Program-made: the position numbers and the translations under genes
Notes under the pieces: generated by a model
The model's database searches: none
The model's input: the letters and a program-made list of their open reading frames with translations, nothing else
What the model was told of the DNA's origin: nothing
Shown here: positions 4,297 to 6,071 of the stretch, piece by piece
Layout: every line of letters begins with the position of its first letter
How positions within the stretch are numbered: position 1 is the first letter of the stretch
Source of the DNA: Candidatus Pacearchaeota archaeon ex4484_71
GTDB lineage: Archaea; Nanobdellota; Nanobdellia; Pacearchaeales; GW2011-AR1
Reading direction: 5' to 3'
DNA length: 6,071 nucleotides
Assembly: GCA_002254395.1 (NCBI GenBank)
Contig: NJDN01000026.1
Coordinates: 1 to 6,071, forward strand

Positions 4297-5807
4297 CATT
4301 CAAAATATGGTTATTGGTAATATTGGTGGTGCTCTCACTTATTTCAATCTTTGGAATTCCCCCCTCTTTTTCTGAGAAAGGTGTTCTTGTAACTTCTGTC
4401 GAACAAGGTTCTCAAGCTGCTTCTCAAGGAATGATCGCAGGAGAGATTATAAAAAGCATAAACGGGAATACAATAAAAGACATAGATAGTTATCTCAATT
4501 TTTTTGATAATGCTTTTAGCTCTGGAGAGGACGAAAAAATAATCATAAAGACAAAAGCAAGAGAGTATATCCTTTATACAGATACAATTCCTGAGATTTC
4601 AGTGGCAGAAATTCCTAGTACAAGGTTAAAGTTAGGTCTTGATCTTGCAGGGGGGGCGAGGGCATTGATAAAGGCAGAGAATAAAACCTTAACGCAAAGC
4701 GAGCTTGGCGATCTTATAGATATTACAAGTAACAGGTTGAACGAGTTCGGTTTAACAGATTTGAAGGTTGTTCCGGTTTCCGATCTCTCTGGAAATAGAT
4801 TTATGTTGATTGAAATTGCAGGAGCAACGCCTAAAGATTTAAAGAAATTAGTTTCAGAGCAAGGAAAGTTCGAAGCTAAGATAGCAAACGTCACGGTTTT
4901 CGAAGGAGGAAATAGGGACATTGCATCTGTTGGAAGAGATGCCCAAAATGCTAGAATAGAATCTTGTAATCCTTCTAAAGACGGATATGTGTGTAGGTTC
5001 TCGTTCACAGTAACTCTTAGCGGGGATGCTGCAAAGAGGCACGCAGATATGACTGCAGGGCTTGCAGTTAATAAAACTGCTCAAGGAAATTATCTAAATG
5101 AGACCCTTGATTTATTCTTAGATGATAAACCTGTAGATAGTCTTTTGATAGGTGAAGGGTTAAAAGGAAGGGTAACAACTCAAATTTCAATATCTGGTTC
5201 CGGGTCTGGTGCAACCAAAGAAGATGCTTACGAAGATGCTCAAGCATCTATGAAACAACTTCAGACGATTCTTATTACCGGAAGTCTTCCTTACAAACTA
5301 GAAATAGTAAAGTTGGACACCATTTCTCCAACATTAGGACAGTCATTCATAAAGTTTATTTTGCTTGCGGGCCTAGCAGCTCTTCTTGCTGTTGCTCTTG
5401 TAATTTTTGTGAGATATAGGAGATTCAAGGCATCGATGGCAATGCTTTTAACAAGTGTTTCGGAGGTAATAATTATTCTGGGAATTGCTTCTTTGATAAG
5501 TTGGAATTTAGATCTTCCTAGTATAGCTGGAATCCTTGCAACAATCGGAACGGGGATAGACGATCTTATTGTTTTGATAGATGAATCTAAGGGAAATCTT
5601 TTCATAAGTTTAAAGCAGAGATTGAAAAGAGCGTTTGCAATTATAATGGGAGCGTATTTCACCTCTCTTGTGTCTCTTCTACCTCTTCTTTGGGCCGGAG
5701 CGGGTTTGCTTAAAGGATTTGCAATCACAACAATCATTGGGATTAGTGTAGGGGTTTTAATAACCCGGCCTGCATTTGCAGATATGATAAAGAAAGGTTC
5801 AAATTAA
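4281..5807 (+). CDS. secD: Protein translocase subunit SecD with N-terminal PDZ-like region
   Basis: Partner of SecF in the export-assisting SecDF complex. The protein has 508 residues. TM1 spans about 9-26. A PDZ-like stretch follows (GVLVTSVEQGSQAASQGMIA at 34-53, then GEIIKSINGNTIKD), then the SecD signature RLKLGLDLAGGARA (115-128) and an NRLNEFGL motif typical of the P1 domain. A large extracytoplasmic domain continues to about 350 and holds two cysteines, C229 and C238, that could form a disulfide. Five hydrophobic segments cover about 356-500. The proton-path-type motif GTGIDDLIVLID contains D427 and D428. It overlaps secF by 16 bp, so translation is probably coupled. The PDZ-like call rests on the GVxVxxVxxGSPA-like pattern and the GDxIxxINGxxI-like pattern; the SecD assignment itself is secure. 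Confidence 0.95.
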   Translation: MAKKLTFKIWLLVILVVLSLISIFGIPPSFSEKGVLVTSVEQGSQAASQGMIAGEIIKSINGNTIKDIDSYLNFFDNAFSSGEDEKIIIKTKAREYILYTDTIPEISVAEIPSTRLKLGLDLAGGARALIKAENKTLTQSELGDLIDITSNRLNEFGLTDLKVVPVSDLSGNRFMLIEIAGATPKDLKKLVSEQGKFEAKIANVTVFEGGNRDIASVGRDAQNARIESCNPSKDGYVCRFSFTVTLSGDAAKRHADMTAGLAVNKTAQGNYLNETLDLFLDDKPVDSLLIGEGLKGRVTTQISISGSGSGATKEDAYEDAQASMKQLQTILITGSLPYKLEIVKLDTISPTLGQSFIKFILLAGLAALLAVALVIFVRYRRFKASMAMLLTSVSEVIIILGIASLISWNLDLPSIAGILATIGTGIDDLIVLIDESKGNLFISLKQRLKRAFAIIMGAYFTSLVSLLPLLWAGAGLLKGFAITTIIGISVGVLITRPAFADMIKKGSN

Positions 5808-5833
5808 TCTTCGATATTTTAGGATATAAATTC

Positions 5834-5841
5834 TTATAAAA
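5834..5841 (+). promoter_or_regulatory. TATA box for the dehydrogenase gene
   Basis: TTATAAAA is centred about 24.5 bp before the ATG at 5862, predicting a leaderless transcript independent of secFD. No Shine-Dalgarno sequence is seen before that ATG. Confidence 0.6.
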
Positions 5842-5861
5842 GAGGGCGAATTGTATTTTTT

Positions 5862-6071
5862 ATGAAGCTCGGATTTGTTGGGATGGGTTTTGTAGGAGGG
5901 AATACTGCAAAGGTTTTCGGAGAGAAATTTGGGGTTATTGCTTATGATAAATTTAAGGAGCCATACACTTCTGAAGAGAATCTGGAGAAGATGTTGGGAG
6001 AAGCGCCTCTTATCTTTTTATCTGTTCCTACACCGATGAACTCAAAGGGGGAAATTGACAAATCTTTTTTA
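5862..6071 (+). CDS. UDP-glucose/GDP-mannose dehydrogenase family protein, 5' part only
   Basis: The first 70 codons of a gene cut by the window edge. The product begins MKLGFVGMGFVGGNTAKVF, a Rossmann NAD-binding glycine motif (GxGxxG) directly at the N-terminus as in UDP-glucose 6-dehydrogenase and GDP-mannose dehydrogenase. It continues to LIFLSVPTPMNSKGEID (51-67), matching the family motif VPTP followed by a D that contacts the cofactor region. Enzymes of this family oxidise the C6 of a nucleotide sugar to the uronic acid, supplying surface polysaccharides and glycoproteins. The catalytic Cys lies beyond the window, so activity and substrate cannot be judged. The segment between the glycine motif and VPTP is shorter than in typical UDP-glucose dehydrogenases, where more than 60 residues usually separate the two motifs. 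Confidence 0.8.
   Translation, partial: MKLGFVGMGFVGGNTAKVFGEKFGVIAYDKFKEPYTSEENLEKMLGEAPLIFLSVPTPMNSKGEIDKSFL

Noticed and set aside
4574..5008. 144-codon open frame on the minus strand inside secD
   Set aside because: It lies wholly within the well-supported secD signature region, has no family motif and no TATA box; it is a shadow frame.
5291..5737. 148-codon open frame on the minus strand inside the SecD membrane segments
   Set aside because: It is the complement of the conserved SecD C-terminal segments and has no recognisable motif of its own.

Overview
The window reads as low-GC archaeal DNA. The evidence is an RPB10-type RNA polymerase subunit N, three tRNA genes without an encoded CCA, SecF upstream of SecD, and TATA boxes about 25-28 bp before almost every start, which implies mostly leaderless transcripts. 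The small, compact, AT-rich character would fit a DPANN lineage (Nanoarchaeota, Woesearchaeota or Pacearchaeota-like), but that placement is inference.

Layout: 1-97 is an AT-rich upstream stretch with no supported gene. Next come rpoN (116-313) and a family 3 glycoside hydrolase-like protein (377-1336). Facing them on the minus strand are tRNA-Gly(UCC), tRNA-Arg(CCU) and a type II tRNA-Leu whose anticodon reads AAG (1351-1621). tRNA-Leu is preceded by an odd leader made of copies of its own 5' region (1631-1699). On the plus strand follow a PfkB/RfaE1-like sugar kinase (1776-2765) and a solitary 5S rRNA gene with its own promoter (2800-2913). A small unrecognised gene comes next (2979-3281); it probably continues to 3367 after a -1 shift in a T run. 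Last are the secF-secD operon (3400-5807) and the start of a UDP-glucose/GDP-mannose dehydrogenase family gene that runs off the window (5862 onward).

Functionally this is a mix of housekeeping (transcription, tRNA, 5S rRNA, protein export) and sugar metabolism (GH3 hydrolase, heptose-phosphate-kinase-like enzyme, nucleotide-sugar dehydrogenase). The sugar genes could serve surface glycans, but they are not in one operon. Only secD has a clear Shine-Dalgarno sequence, as expected for the internal gene of an operon whose first gene is leaderless.

The most unusual items are the A34 anticodon of tRNA-Leu, the tRNA-Leu-like inverted-repeat leader with its own TATA box, and the frame break at 3274-3280. 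I see no mobile element, CRISPR array or defence system.
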